The notes under the pieces are model-generated. The model was given only the letters and a program-made list of their open reading frames with translations. It did no database searches and was not told the DNA's origin. 64,000 nt of DNA, from positions 1,563,001 to 1,627,000 of the forward strand of contig JAQIIU010000003.1 in assembly GCA_036946625.1 (NCBI GenBank), written 5' to 3'. This DNA comes from Methylorubrum populi. Lineage in GTDB: Bacteria > Pseudomonadota > Alphaproteobacteria > Rhizobiales > Beijerinckiaceae. Below, piece after piece: positions 47,199-58,063 of this stretch; within the stretch, counting starts at the first letter, position 1; every line of letters begins with the position of its first letter. The position numbers and the translations under genes are program-made.

Positions 47199-48637
47199 AT
47201 GCCTTTTAAGGTTCGTTTATATTAACTATATCCTTGCAATGAGCGAAGCATTGCAAGGATCCGATCCAGTCTGGTCTGCCGTCATTGAACGGTTCGAGAA
47301 CTATGCGCCGACGAGCCTGATGGCCCGCACGGCCTTGGAACACGCGCTGCCGGCCGGCTGGATCGACGAGGTGTTCGAGCAGCATCGCCAGCGGCAATAC
47401 ACGCGGGAGTTGCTGTTCTCCACTGTCGTCAGGCTGACGATGCTCGTCGCTCTCGGCCTGCGCTCGTCGTTGCACGCCGCTGCGCGCGAAGCCGAAGACC
47501 TGACCGTCTCGCTGCCCGCCCTCTACGACAAGGTCAACCGCACCGAGCCCGACCTGCTGCGCGCCCTCGTGCGCGGCAGCGCGACCCGACTGGCCCCGGT
47601 GATGACCGCGGCGGGCACCGGCCATCCGAGCCTGCCGGGCTACGCACTGCGCGTGCTGGACGGCAACCATCTGCCCGGCAGCGACAAGCGCCTGAAGCCT
47701 CTGCGCGCGCATCGCGGCGCCGCCCTGCCGGGGCAGACCCTGGTCGTCTACGATCCCGATACCGGCCTGGCCGTCGATCTGGTGGCGGCCGAAGATGCTT
47801 ATGCCGACGAACGGGCGCTGGCCCGGGCCCTCCTGGACGCTGCCGCGCCCGGTCAGGTCTGGGTCGCCGATCGGCACTTCTGTGTCCGGACCTGGCTGCA
47901 GGGTCTGGTTGAGGCAGGCAGCCACTTCGTGGTGCGTCGGCACGGCAACCATCCCCGCCTGGGCGCGCAGGGGGATTGGCAGGCGTGCGGCTCCTGCGAG
48001 ACCGGCACACTGTGTGAGCAGAGCATTACGCTGGAGGGGAGCGGCGATGCGTGGCGGCGCATCGCGCTGAGCTTGACGGCGCCAACGACGGAGGGAGACC
48101 GGACGATCTGGCTGTGGAGCAACCTGCCGGCGAGCGTCAGTGCGGCGCAGATCGCGCAGGTGTATCGGCGACGCTGGCGGATCGAGGGTCTGTTCCTGCA
48201 GATGGAACGGGTGCTGCACAGCGAGGCCGGTCGCCTGGGTCGTCCGCGGGCGGCCCTGCTGGGGTTTGCCGCTGCCGTTCTGGCCCACAACGTGCTGAGC
48301 CTGCTGAGCGCGTGCATCGAGCAGGTGCACGGGCCCGAGCCGCGGGTCTCGGTGTTCCACCTGAGCCGTCAGATCGGTGCCGGCTACGAGGGGCTGATGG
48401 TGGCGCTCGGACACGGCTCTGTGTTGACGGGCCAGGAGGATGCGGCGAGCGTCGCGGCCCGCTTGCTCGCCTTGGCGGAGCGGGTCGACCCAGGGCGGAT
48501 TGCAACCAGCCCGCGTGGTCCCAAGCGCAAGGTCGACAAGCCCTATGTAGCGGCGGCTACGGCCCGAAAACACGTCGCCACCGCCAGGGTCCTCGAAAAG
48601 GCCAAGCTAATGGCTAAGAAAACACCTTAAAAGGCAT
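47199..48637 (+). mobile_element. IS4-family insertion sequence, copy 2
   Basis: Same 1439-bp length and ATGCCTTTTAAGGT inverted repeats as copy 1, in the opposite orientation. Its outer end abuts the 13-bp repeat that overlaps MITE copy B. Confidence 0.9.
47239..48630 (+). CDS. IS4-family transposase, copy 2
   Basis: A 463-residue transposase identical in sequence to copy 1, intact, starting at 47239 about 40 bp inside the element. Catalytic residues as in copy 1 (VLDGNH, VADRHF, YRRRWRIEG). A longer frame running in from the IS5 element is a read-through and not part of the gene. Confidence 0.93.
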   Translation: MSEALQGSDPVWSAVIERFENYAPTSLMARTALEHALPAGWIDEVFEQHRQRQYTRELLFSTVVRLTMLVALGLRSSLHAAAREAEDLTVSLPALYDKVNRTEPDLLRALVRGSATRLAPVMTAAGTGHPSLPGYALRVLDGNHLPGSDKRLKPLRAHRGAALPGQTLVVYDPDTGLAVDLVAAEDAYADERALARALLDAAAPGQVWVADRHFCVRTWLQGLVEAGSHFVVRRHGNHPRLGAQGDWQACGSCETGTLCEQSITLEGSGDAWRRIALSLTAPTTEGDRTIWLWSNLPASVSAAQIAQVYRRRWRIEGLFLQMERVLHSEAGRLGRPRAALLGFAAAVLAHNVLSLLSACIEQVHGPEPRVSVFHLSRQIGAGYEGLMVALGHGSVLTGQEDAASVAARLLALAERVDPGRIATSPRGPKRKVDKPYVAAATARKHVATARVLEKAKLMAKKTP

Positions 48638-48645
48638 GCTCCTGA

Positions 48646-48862
48646 GAGCCTGTTTGACCGGCCACCGTGTCTTGGTCGGGCAACGGCAAGGCGAGAGGAA
48701 GGTCCTACTCCCATCTCGCCCCTCATCCTGAGGTGCCGGAGCATCGCGGAGGCCTCGAAGGGTGCTCCAGATCCCGCGCGATTCCTGGAGCACCCTTCGA
48801 GGCCGCTCACGCGGCACCTCAGGATGAGGGGCGAGAGGGGATCACTGCAGTCAAACAGGCTC
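48646..48862. repeat. MITE-like element, copy B
   Basis: A 217-bp element with the same 13-bp ends as copy A (48646-48658 and 48850-48862) but in inverse orientation, flanked by a TGA duplication (48643-48645 and 48863-48865). The composite transposon inserted across its left tip, so GAGCC at 48646-48650 belongs both to the MITE end and to the 13-bp target duplication. No coding capacity. Confidence 0.85.
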
Positions 48863-48906
48863 TGAGTCGCTTCCATCCGCGCGCGATGACGGCGGCGCCG
48901 GACGGC

Positions 48907-49464
<558 letters not shown>

Positions 49465-49604
49465 GGTCGTCTCCCGAGACGATTCTTCGCGTGTTCGTGC
49501 CGTCGCATATGGCGCAGTCCGTTCGGCTTGTCGCGCCGGGGGGCGAGCAGGCGAGCGAACAGGATCTGACGACGTGACGGCCACGTCCGGCAACGTCGCG
49601 CTTC

Positions 49605-49684
49605 TGGATCGCTTCGCTGAGGCTCGCGATGACGGTGCGGGTCACCTTCGCCGTCATCGCGAGCCGTCAGGCGAAGCGATCCAG
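49605..49684. repeat. palindromic intergenic repeat
   Basis: CTGGATCGCTTCG at 49605 and CGAAGCGATCCAG ending at 49684 form the outer arms; CTCGCGATGACGG and CCGTCATCGCGAG form the inner arms. This is the full version of the repeat family also present at 22403 and 44686. It fills part of the 354-bp gap between moaB and purB, which otherwise shows no gene. Confidence 0.65.
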
Positions 49685-49818
49685 GCACCGCGCCGCCAAC
49701 CGTATCGTCGATGCCGGCCCCGATCCGGGCGTGCCGGCGTTCGCGTTTACGCTCCTCCCCGCCCCATGCTAGGCGCCTCGCGAGAGACCCGTCCCGCGAA
49801 CCGAGGCCCCGGAAAGAG

Positions 49819-51126
49819 ATGATCCCCCGCTACTCCCGTCCCGAGATGACCGCGATCTGGTCGCCGGAGAGCCGGTTCCGGATCTGGTTCGAGATCGAGG
49901 CCCACGCCACCACGGCTCTGGCCGAGATCGGCGTCGTGCCCAGGCAAGCCGCCGAGAAGGTGTGGGAGAAGGGCCGCGACGCGAGCTTCGACGTCGCCCG
50001 CATCGACGCGATCGAGGCGGTGACGAAGCACGACGTCATCGCCTTCCTCACGCATCTGGCCGAGATCGTCGGGCCGGAGGCGCGCTTCGTCCACCAGGGC
50101 ATGACCTCCTCGGACGTGCTCGACACCTGCCTCAACGTGCAGCTCACGCGCGCCGCCGACATCCTGATCGAGGATCTCGACGCCCTGCTCGCCGCGCTGA
50201 GGCGGCGCGCCTTCGAGCACAAGCTCACCCCCACCATCGGCCGCTCGCACGGCATCCACGCCGAGCCCGTCACCTTCGGGCTCAAGCTGGCCCAGGCCTA
50301 CGCGGAGTTCTCCCGCGCCCGGGAGCGCCTGATCGCGGCGCGCAAGGAGGTCGCGACCTGCGCCATCTCGGGCGCGGTCGGCACCTTCGCCAACATCGAC
50401 CCGCGGGTGGAGGAATACGTCGCCGAACGGATGGGCCTCGCGCCGGAGCCGGTCTCGACCCAGGTGATCCCGCGCGACCGCCACGCGATGTTTTTTGCGA
50501 CCCTCGGCGTGATCGCCAGCTCGATGGAGCGGCTCGCCACGGAAGTGCGCCATCTCCAGCGCACCGAGGTGCTGGAGGCGGAAGAGTTCTTCTCCGAGGG
50601 GCAGAAGGGCTCCTCGGCGATGCCGCACAAGCGCAATCCGGTGCTGACGGAGAACATCACGGGGCTGGCGCGCATGGTGCGCGGCTACGTGACCCCGGCG
50701 CTGGAGAACGTCGCGCTCTGGCACGAGCGGGACATCTCGCACTCCTCGGTCGAGCGGATGATCGGCCCGGACGCGACCGTGACCCTCGACTTCGCGCTGG
50801 CCCGGCTCACCGGGGTGATCGACAAGCTGCTGATCTACCCGGCCGCCATGCAGAAGAACCTCGACCGGCTCGGCGGCCTCGTCCACTCGCAGCGGGTGCT
50901 GCTGGCGCTGACGCAGGGCGGCGTCTCGCGAGAGGATTCGTACCGGCTGGTGCAGCGCAACGCGATGCCGGTCTGGCGCGGCGAGGGCGACTTTTTGACC
51001 TTGCTCAAGGCCGACCCGGAGGTCACGGCGGTGCTCGCGCCGGAACAGATCGAGGCGTGCTTCGATCTCGGCTACCATCTGAAACACGTCGATACGATCT
51101 TTTCGCGCGTGTTCGGCGAGGCTTGA
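49819..51126 (+). CDS. purB: adenylosuccinate lyase
   Basis: A 435-residue fumarase/aspartase superfamily lyase acting twice in purine synthesis (SAICAR to AICAR, adenylosuccinate to AMP). It begins MIPRYSRPEMTAIWSPE and contains HQGMTSSDVLDT, GRSHGIHAEP with the catalytic His, and the signature GSSAMPHKRNP with the flexible loop Ser. The start follows GGAAAGAG. Confidence 0.97.
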   Translation: MIPRYSRPEMTAIWSPESRFRIWFEIEAHATTALAEIGVVPRQAAEKVWEKGRDASFDVARIDAIEAVTKHDVIAFLTHLAEIVGPEARFVHQGMTSSDVLDTCLNVQLTRAADILIEDLDALLAALRRRAFEHKLTPTIGRSHGIHAEPVTFGLKLAQAYAEFSRARERLIAARKEVATCAISGAVGTFANIDPRVEEYVAERMGLAPEPVSTQVIPRDRHAMFFATLGVIASSMERLATEVRHLQRTEVLEAEEFFSEGQKGSSAMPHKRNPVLTENITGLARMVRGYVTPALENVALWHERDISHSSVERMIGPDATVTLDFALARLTGVIDKLLIYPAAMQKNLDRLGGLVHSQRVLLALTQGGVSREDSYRLVQRNAMPVWRGEGDFLTLLKADPEVTAVLAPEQIEACFDLGYHLKHVDTIFSRVFGEA

Positions 51127-51191
51127 GCGGGGCTCCCTGCACGGAACCTGCTTCGTGCCGATCCTGACGACGGACGATCGAGACTGCCATC

Positions 51192-52049
51192 ATGACCCGC
51201 ACCGCCTATCTCAACGGCGCATTCCTGCCCCTGGACGAAGCCCGCGTGCCGGTGACGGACCGCGGCTTCCTGTTCGCCGACGGGATCTACGAGGTCGCCG
51301 CCGTGCTGCACGGCCGCCTCGTGGACAATGCCGGGCATCTGGCCCGGCTCGACCGCTCGCTCGCCGAGATCGGCATCCGCAATCCCCACAGCACGCAGGA
51401 GTGGGAGCGCCTGGAAACGCAGCTCGTGGAAAAAAACGGCGTGCGGGAGGGCCTCGTCTACATCCAGGTGACGCGGGGCGTGGCCGAGCGCGACTTCTCG
51501 TTCCCGAAGGGGGACGTGGCCCCGACCGTGGTGATGTTCACGCAGGAGAAATCCATCGTGAACAACCCGATGGCCGAGACCGGCGCGCGGGCGATCACCG
51601 TGCCGGACCTGCGCTGGAAGCGGCGGGACATCAAATCGGTCGCCCTGCTCGCCCAGGTCCTGGCCAAGCAGCAGGCGTCGGAGGCCGGCGTCGCGGAAGC
51701 CTTCATGGTCGAGGACGGGGTGGTGACGGAGGGCTCCTCCTCCACCGTCTTCATCGTCACCAAGGGCGGCGCGCTGGTGACGCGCCCGCTCTCCCATGCG
51801 GTCCTGCCCGGCATCACCCGCAGGGCGGCGCTGGCGCTGGCGCAGGAGACCGGCCTCGCCTTCGAGGAGCGGCTCATCAACGCGCGGGAATTGGGCGAGG
51901 CGGCGGAAGCCTTCTACACCTCGGCGTCCGCCTTCGTGATGCCGGTGGTGGAGATCGACGGAAAAACCCTCGGCGACGGACGGCCCGGCCCGGTGGCCAA
52001 GCGCCTGCGCGAGCTGTACTTCGCCTTCGCCGAGGGCTCCAAAGTTTAG
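51192..52049 (+). CDS. D-amino-acid aminotransferase (class IV PLP enzyme)
   Basis: A 285-residue class IV aminotransferase: YLNGAFLPLDEARVPVTDRG, FLFADGIYEV, RRDIKSVALLAQVLAKQ with the PLP Lys, AFMVEDGVVTEGSSSTVF and GITRRAALALA. The pattern fits D-alanine aminotransferase, which supplies D-Glu or D-Ala, better than branched-chain or ADC lyase homologues. It starts 66 bp after purB on the same strand. Confidence 0.9.
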   Translation: MTRTAYLNGAFLPLDEARVPVTDRGFLFADGIYEVAAVLHGRLVDNAGHLARLDRSLAEIGIRNPHSTQEWERLETQLVEKNGVREGLVYIQVTRGVAERDFSFPKGDVAPTVVMFTQEKSIVNNPMAETGARAITVPDLRWKRRDIKSVALLAQVLAKQQASEAGVAEAFMVEDGVVTEGSSSTVFIVTKGGALVTRPLSHAVLPGITRRAALALAQETGLAFEERLINARELGEAAEAFYTSASAFVMPVVEIDGKTLGDGRPGPVAKRLRELYFAFAEGSKV

Positions 52050-52125
52050 CCTGTCAGGGCCTGGCCTGACAGGAACGCGAAGGCGCACGCATCCGTTGGT
52101 CCCTCGAAGGACCACCGAGGACGCG

Positions 52126-52443
52126 ATGACCCTCTCGAAGAACACGATGCGCGCCGCCGCGCTGTTCGCCGCCCTGGCGAGCGGCGCCGCCTTCGCGCAG
52201 GATCCCTCCGTGCCCCAGCGCGGCCAGGACAGCGATCCGAAGCTGCCCGCGCCCCAGGAGCAGGTGCCGGACAGGGTCCGGCCGGAGAGCGACGCCACAG
52301 GCCGTACGCTCAGCGAGAAGCTCGAGAAGTCGGACGGCGTGATCAAGCCGCCCTCCGACGTCGATCCCGAGATCAAGACGATCGCGCCGGAGCCGACCCC
52401 GAACTCGACCCCCGTCATCAAGCCGCCGGGCAACGCCAAGTAA
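52126..52443 (+). CDS. small exported hypothetical protein
   Basis: A 105-residue protein starting MTLSKNTMRAAALFAALASG with a signal peptide cleaved near AFA. The mature part is Pro/Asp-rich and presumably unstructured (QDPSVPQRGQDSDPKLP, VIKPPSDVDPEIKTIAPEP). I do not recognise a family. Confidence 0.6.
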   Translation: MTLSKNTMRAAALFAALASGAAFAQDPSVPQRGQDSDPKLPAPQEQVPDRVRPESDATGRTLSEKLEKSDGVIKPPSDVDPEIKTIAPEPTPNSTPVIKPPGNAK

Positions 52444-52678
52444 CGCGCCCTGGGCCAAGGAACGCGCGCAAGGGAACGCACGCAAGTCACGCGCAGGAGC
52501 GCATCAGCCATACGGGGCGCGGGTCCCCCATGGTCGGGACCACTTCGCTTGACCTGTCTGCCCATATCGCCGAAGACGCGCCCGTATGCCCGATCCCCCG
52601 GCCCGATCGCCGGGGTTTTCGCGCGTGGCGCAATCGCTTGGCGCCCGCGCCAGCGAGTGCGAGACAGGTCAGACGCGC

Positions 52679-53971
<1,293 letters not shown>

Positions 53972-54025
53972 GCGCGGGACGTGGGCGGTAGAGCCGACGG
54001 ATAGGGACAGGCGGGTCCGGGCACG

Positions 54026-55480
54026 ATGGCCGACTATTATCCGTTGCTGGCACGTGCGCTCGACGCCCTGCCCGACCGCTCGCCGGCACTCCGCCGGGCG
54101 GTCTACGACCGCGCGCGCAGCGCCCTGATCGCCCAGCTCCGCTCCCTCGACCCGCCGGTGCCGGAGGCGGATATCGACTTGGAGCGCCAGGCCCTCGACA
54201 CGGCGATCGGGCGCCTCGAGGCCGAGTACGCGGCGCCTCCCGTCGCCGTTCAGGAGCCCGGGAAGGCGCCGGAGGACGCACCCCGGGCGCCCTCTCCCCC
54301 GCCGCCGGAACCGCTCCGGTCGGAACCGCTCGCGCACGCCCCACGGCCGCCATCCCTGCCGGAGCCGGAGCCGCCGCAGGTCTCGGACGAGCCGCAGGCC
54401 CTGCCGCCCGCCGCCCTGCCGGCCGGGATCGCGCCGGGAGCACCGTTCGCGGAGCCGAAGCCGCCGGGCGAGACCCTCCCCTTCATGCCGCCGCCGCGCC
54501 GGCCGAGGCCGGACGACACGGCGAAGCCCGAGCCCGAGCCGTCGACGCCGGACGGCTTCATCCCGTCGACGCCGGCGTCCGAAGCGACCGACGACGCCGT
54601 GGCTCCCGAGGCGTCCCCCGTGGCCGAGGCCGGCAACGGACGCCAGCGGCCGCGCATCGACGTGGTGGCCCCCACCGAGGGCCGTTCGCGCCTCCTGCGC
54701 AACCTGTTCGTCGGCGGCGTGCTGGCGGCCGTGATCGCGCTGATCGCGGTGGCGGCCTTCTTCCTGCGCGATCGCCCGTCCGACCTTCAGCAGAGCGCCG
54801 CCGAGCAGGAAACGCCGACCGAGCAGCCGGACGCGAAGTTCTCCGACCGGGTCGGCGCCGAGCGTACCGAGGCCGAGGCGCGCCCGAAGCCGCCCGAGCC
54901 GGGCACCGCCCCGGCTCAGCCGGAGGTGACCGTCTCGCAGAAGGCGATCCTCTACGAGGAGAACCAGAGCGATTCCCGTGCCCAGCCGATCTCGACCGCC
55001 GGCCACGCCGTCTGGCGCCTGGAGGCGGTGAACGGGGAGCAGGGCGAACCGCTCCAGACGGCCCTGCGGGTCACCGTCGCGTTCCCGGATGCCGGCCTCA
55101 CGCTGATGATGACCCTGCGCAGGAACCTCGACGCGACGCTGCCTGCCTCGCACACGGTCGAACTGGCCTTCACCAACGATTCCGGTGCGGGGGCGAAGCG
55201 GGTGGTGCAGAATATCGGCCTGCTCCAGCTCAAGGACGAGGAGGCCGCCCGCGGCTCCCCCGTCTCCGGGCTGCCGGTGCGGGTGCGCGACAACCTGTTC
55301 CTGATCGGCCTGTCCTCGCTCAAGGGCGACGTCGACCGCAACACCGAGCTGCTGCTGCACAGGAACTGGCTCGATCTGGCGGTGACCTACGCGTCCGGCC
55401 AGCGGGCGGTCATCAGCTTCGAGAAGGGCTCGGCCGGGGCCCAGGCTCTGCAGGCCGCCTTCGCGCAGTGGAAGGAATAA
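54026..55480 (+). CDS. single-pass membrane protein of unknown function next to purA
   Basis: A 484-residue protein. Residues 1-75 are helical (MADYYPLLARALDALPDRSP, RRAVYDRARSALIAQL); residues 75-215 are Pro/Glu-rich and disordered; one membrane helix lies near residues 230-248 (LFVGGVLAAVIALIAVAAFF). The C-terminal domain from about residue 300 (KAILYEENQSDS, AVWRLEAV, LTLMMTLRRNLDATLPASHT) is folded and probably periplasmic. Similar proteins occur next to purA in Hyphomicrobiales, but no role is known to me. Confidence 0.8.
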   Translation: MADYYPLLARALDALPDRSPALRRAVYDRARSALIAQLRSLDPPVPEADIDLERQALDTAIGRLEAEYAAPPVAVQEPGKAPEDAPRAPSPPPPEPLRSEPLAHAPRPPSLPEPEPPQVSDEPQALPPAALPAGIAPGAPFAEPKPPGETLPFMPPPRRPRPDDTAKPEPEPSTPDGFIPSTPASEATDDAVAPEASPVAEAGNGRQRPRIDVVAPTEGRSRLLRNLFVGGVLAAVIALIAVAAFFLRDRPSDLQQSAAEQETPTEQPDAKFSDRVGAERTEAEARPKPPEPGTAPAQPEVTVSQKAILYEENQSDSRAQPISTAGHAVWRLEAVNGEQGEPLQTALRVTVAFPDAGLTLMMTLRRNLDATLPASHTVELAFTNDSGAGAKRVVQNIGLLQLKDEEAARGSPVSGLPVRVRDNLFLIGLSSLKGDVDRNTELLLHRNWLDLAVTYASGQRAVISFEKGSAGAQALQAAFAQWKE

Positions 55481-55572
55481 GCCTCGCCCCGTAAGGGGGG
55501 AGGTGCCGGCTTTCGGAAAACCGTCGGCGAGCCGGGCGTCCGCCACGCCGCAGGCCGTCTCCGGGAAAACGA

Positions 55573-55604
55573 CGAGGCCCGGCCGCGGAAACGGCCGGGC
55601 CTCG
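55573..55604. terminator. bidirectional terminator between two convergent genes
   Basis: A 13-bp perfect stem CGAGGCCCGGCCG / CGGCCGGGCCTCG with a 6-nt loop between the plus-strand membrane-protein gene and the minus-strand rpoH. TTCGTTCTT follows on the plus strand. Confidence 0.8.
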
Positions 55605-55648
55605 TTCGTTCTTCATCGGTTCGGGTGCGGCCGGGGCCTTCGAGGCGT

Positions 55649-56542
55649 TCAGGAAACCCGCGCTTCGGCCCGCGGCAGTTCGCGGGTCGCGAGGTTGCGC
55701 TTGACCGCCTCCTGCACCTTCTCGAAGGCGCGCACCTCGATCTGGCGGACGCGCTCGCGGGAGACGCCGAACTCGCCCGACAGATCCTCCAGGGTGATCG
55801 GGTCGTCGGCGAGCCGCCGCGCCTCGAAGATGCGGCGCTCGCGCGGATTCAGAACGCCGAGCGCGTCGCGCAGGGCCGAGAGGCGGTTGCGCCCCTCCTC
55901 CTCGCGGGCGAGCACGGTCTCCTGGCTCGGGCTGTTGTCGACCAGCCAGTCCTGCCACTCGCCCTCGCCCTCCTCGCGCAGGGGCGCGTTGAGCGAGGTG
56001 TCGCCGGACAGGCGCCGGTTCATGTCGACCACGTCCTGCTCGGGCACGCCCAGGGATGTCGCGATCTGCTGCACCTGCTCGGGGCGCAGATCGCCCTCGT
56101 CGAGGGCGGAGATGCGGCCCTTGGCCTTGCGTAGGTTGAAGAACAGCTTCTTCTGGTTGGCGGTGGTGCCCATCTTCACCAGCGACCACGAGCGCAGGAT
56201 GTATTCCTGGATCGCAGCCTTGATCCACCACATCGCGTAGGTGGCCAGCCGGAAGCCCTTGTCGGGGTCGAACCGCTTGACGGCCTGCATCAGGCCGACA
56301 TTGCCCTCGGACACGACCTCGCTGATCGGCAGGCCGTAGCCGCGGTAGCCCATGGCGATCTTGGCCACGAGGCGCAGATGCGAGGTCACGAGGCGGTGGG
56401 CCGCCTCCCGGTCACCCGCGTCGCGCCAGCTCTTGGCAAGGGTAAACTCCTCCGCCGGCTCCAGCATCGGGAACTTGCGAATCTCGTCGAGGTAGCGCGA
56501 TAGGCCTCCCTCATTGGCAAGCACGGGCAGAGCGCCGGCCAT
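55649..56542 (-). CDS. rpoH: RNA polymerase sigma-32 (heat-shock) factor
   Basis: A 297-residue sigma-70 family factor. Region 1.2-2.1 begins RYLDEIRKFPMLEP; region 2 contains AMGYRGYGLPISEVVSEGN and RLATYAMWWIKAAIQEYILR (in part); the RpoH-specific box is NQKKLFFNLRKAKGR; region 4.2 is LEDLSGEFGVSRERVRQIE. The ATG at 56542 is chosen because AAGGAGGT lies 4 nt upstream; an ATG 15 nt earlier overlaps that site. It directs RNA polymerase to heat-shock promoters. Confidence 0.95.
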   Translation of the reverse strand: MAGALPVLANEGGLSRYLDEIRKFPMLEPAEEFTLAKSWRDAGDREAAHRLVTSHLRLVAKIAMGYRGYGLPISEVVSEGNVGLMQAVKRFDPDKGFRLATYAMWWIKAAIQEYILRSWSLVKMGTTANQKKLFFNLRKAKGRISALDEGDLRPEQVQQIATSLGVPEQDVVDMNRRLSGDTSLNAPLREEGEGEWQDWLVDNSPSQETVLAREEEGRNRLSALRDALGVLNPRERRIFEARRLADDPITLEDLSGEFGVSRERVRQIEVRAFEKVQEAVKRNLATRELPRAEARVS

Positions 56543-56782
56543 GTGCACCTCCTTCAACAGCCCCCCTGTCGGGCGGGCCCCAAGCGAACGGCCGCTCCCT
56601 TGAGCCGGCCACGCCGCATCCCATCTCTAATGGAAATCCGTCATGTCCGGTAGCGACCGACGCTGTTCACGCTGGGTCTCAACGCGCGAACCGGAGTCCG
56701 GGTTTAACGTGTCACGGGGGCGCACCGGCCGCAGTGCCGAAACGCACCTTTCTCCCGGCTCACGATCCCTTCGGAACGCCCC

Positions 56783-57796
56783 TCATCCGAGGGCGGCGAG
56801 CAACCCCGAAAAATCCTCCGGCAGCGGGCTCTCGAAGCGCAGGCGTTCGCCCGAGCGCGGATGAAGGAAGCCGAGTTCGGTCGCGTGCAGGGCCTGCCGC
56901 CCGAGCCGGTCGAGCGCGGCGCGGGCGGGTTCGGCGAGCCGGGCCGCCTTGGTCTTGAAGGCGCCGCCATAGACCGGATCCCCCAGCAGCGGATGGCCGC
57001 GATGGCTCAGATGCACCCGGATCTGGTGGGTGCGCCCCGTCTCCAGCCGGCAGCGCAGCAGCGCCGTGACGCCCGCCGCATCGGGCAGCGCCTCGACCCT
57101 GTAATGGGTGATCGCCTCCCGCCCCTCTCCTTCGCGCACCACGGCGATCTTCTCGCGGTTGTGGCGCGAGCGGGCGAGGTTCGCCCGGATCGTGCCGCCG
57201 CGCGGCTCCGGCATGCCCCAGACCAGGGCGAGATAGGCCCGCTCCAGGGCGCCGCTGCGGCCGTGATCGGCGAACTGCGCCGAGAGGCCCTGATGCGCGA
57301 GGTCGTTCTTGGCGACGACGAGCAGGCCGCTCGTGTCCTTGTCGAGGCGGTGGACGATGCCGGGCCGGCGCACGCCGCCGATGCCGGACAGGCTCTCCCC
57401 GCAATGGGCGATCAACCGGTTGACCAGGGTGCCGTCCTCGTGCCCCGCCGCCGGATGCACGACGAGACCCGCCGGCTTGTCGATGACGATCAGATCCGCG
57501 TCCTCGTGGATCACGGCGAGCGGCAGCGCCTCGCCCCGAGGCTCGGCCGGCAGCGGTGCCGGCACGCCGAGATCGAGCCGGCTGCCCGCGCCGACCTTGC
57601 GCGCGGGATCGCGCACCACCGCGCCGTCGCAGTGTACGAGGCCCTCGCGCACCAGCGCCTGGAGCCGGGCGCGCGACAGATCCTCGAAGGCCCGCGCGAG
57701 GACGCGGTCGAGCCGCTCGGGCGAAACGCCCTCGTCGAGGACGAGGCTGCGCGCCTCGCCCGCGCCGGGGATCGTGGAGAGCACCGTGGAGGACAC
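56783..57796 (-). CDS. rluD: 23S rRNA pseudouridine synthase, RluD family
   Basis: A 337-residue pseudouridine synthase with an N-terminal S4-like RNA-binding domain (SPERLDRVLARAFEDLSRARLQ, in part) and a catalytic domain carrying DLIVIDKPAGLVVHPAAGH, GIVHRLDKDTSGLLVVAKN (catalytic Asp in RLDKDTSG), RTHQIRVHLSHRGHPLLGDP and QALHATELGFLHP. Length and order fit RluD, although RluC-type specificity cannot be excluded. It starts close to, and is divergent from, the truncated tRNA-Glu gene. Confidence 0.92.
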   Translation of the reverse strand: MSSTVLSTIPGAGEARSLVLDEGVSPERLDRVLARAFEDLSRARLQALVREGLVHCDGAVVRDPARKVGAGSRLDLGVPAPLPAEPRGEALPLAVIHEDADLIVIDKPAGLVVHPAAGHEDGTLVNRLIAHCGESLSGIGGVRRPGIVHRLDKDTSGLLVVAKNDLAHQGLSAQFADHGRSGALERAYLALVWGMPEPRGGTIRANLARSRHNREKIAVVREGEGREAITHYRVEALPDAAGVTALLRCRLETGRTHQIRVHLSHRGHPLLGDPVYGGAFKTKAARLAEPARAALDRLGRQALHATELGFLHPRSGERLRFESPLPEDFSGLLAALG

Positions 57797-57831
57797 CGTG
57801 AGGATTCTCGTCGCTTCGCCCCGGAAACCGC

Positions 57832-57860
57832 TTGCGGGGCCAGGGATGCCTCGCTATACG
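57832..57860 (+). promoter_or_regulatory. promoter of the chromosomal tRNA-Glu gene
   Basis: TTGCGG (57832-57837), a 17-nt spacer and TATACG (57855-57860) lie 20 nt before the tRNA-Glu remnant, the expected distance for a tRNA gene. It is intact although the tRNA is not, and would now transcribe through to the two complete tRNA-Glu genes. Confidence 0.6.
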
Positions 57861-57879
57861 AACCCCCGCCGGCCCGGAA

Positions 57880-57908
57880 GCTCCCTTCGTCTAGTGGCCC
57901 AGGACGCC
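57880..57908 (+). pseudogene. 5' remnant of a tRNA-Glu gene
   Basis: Twenty-nine nucleotides, beginning GCTCCCTTCGTCTAGTGG and ending CAGGACGCC, correspond to the acceptor strand, complete D arm and start of the anticodon stem of a typical bacterial tRNA-Glu. The sequence then leaves the tRNA consensus abruptly (TTTATACATC), and no anticodon, T arm or 3' acceptor strand follows. The acceptor differs from that of both intact tRNA-Glu genes downstream, so this is not a local duplicate of them. Confidence 0.75.
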
Positions 57909-58063
57909 TTTATACATCTACCATCCTACCAAGTGTGTAGGTTCCAGGGGTTAGGCATGTTAGGCCTACCAAGGCTTGCCGCGCCGCAAGCGTCCCTCAG
58001 ACGGCTCACGGTGGTTGACTGCTCCACGGTGCGGATGTAGTAAGCAAGTATTGGTCAAATAAA
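57909..58063. other. junction region between tRNA remnant and intact tRNA genes
   Basis: 155 bp with no gene but several short repeats: CCTACCAAG twice (57925-57933, 57965-57973), an inverted CCTAC/GTAGG pair and TTAGGC repeated near 57951-57965. The repeats resemble recombinase arm or core sites in density, but this is only a suggestion. If the tRNA promoter is active this is the 5' leader of the tRNA-Glu pair. Confidence 0.4.

Larger units (their letters stand above)
44806..48637. mobile_element. composite transposon: two inverted IS4-type elements around an IS5-type element
   Basis: Two 1439-bp IS copies (44806-46244 and 47199-48637) in opposite orientation flank a 938-bp IS5-type element. 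The whole unit has identical 13-bp direct repeats GCTCCTGAGAGCC at 44793-44805 and 48638-48650, showing that it inserted as one piece. With the IS5 element and its TCA duplication removed, the inner linker is also 13 bp (AGCCCTCAGAGCT). The right-hand direct repeat overlaps the first bases of a MITE, so the order of events is MITE, then composite, with the IS5 element nested inside. Confidence 0.88.

Noticed and set aside
46480..47238. N-terminal extension of the copy 2 transposase running through the IS5 element
   Set aside because: The transposase starts at MSEALQGSD (47239), as in copy 1; the upstream part is chance read-through of antisense IS5 DNA.
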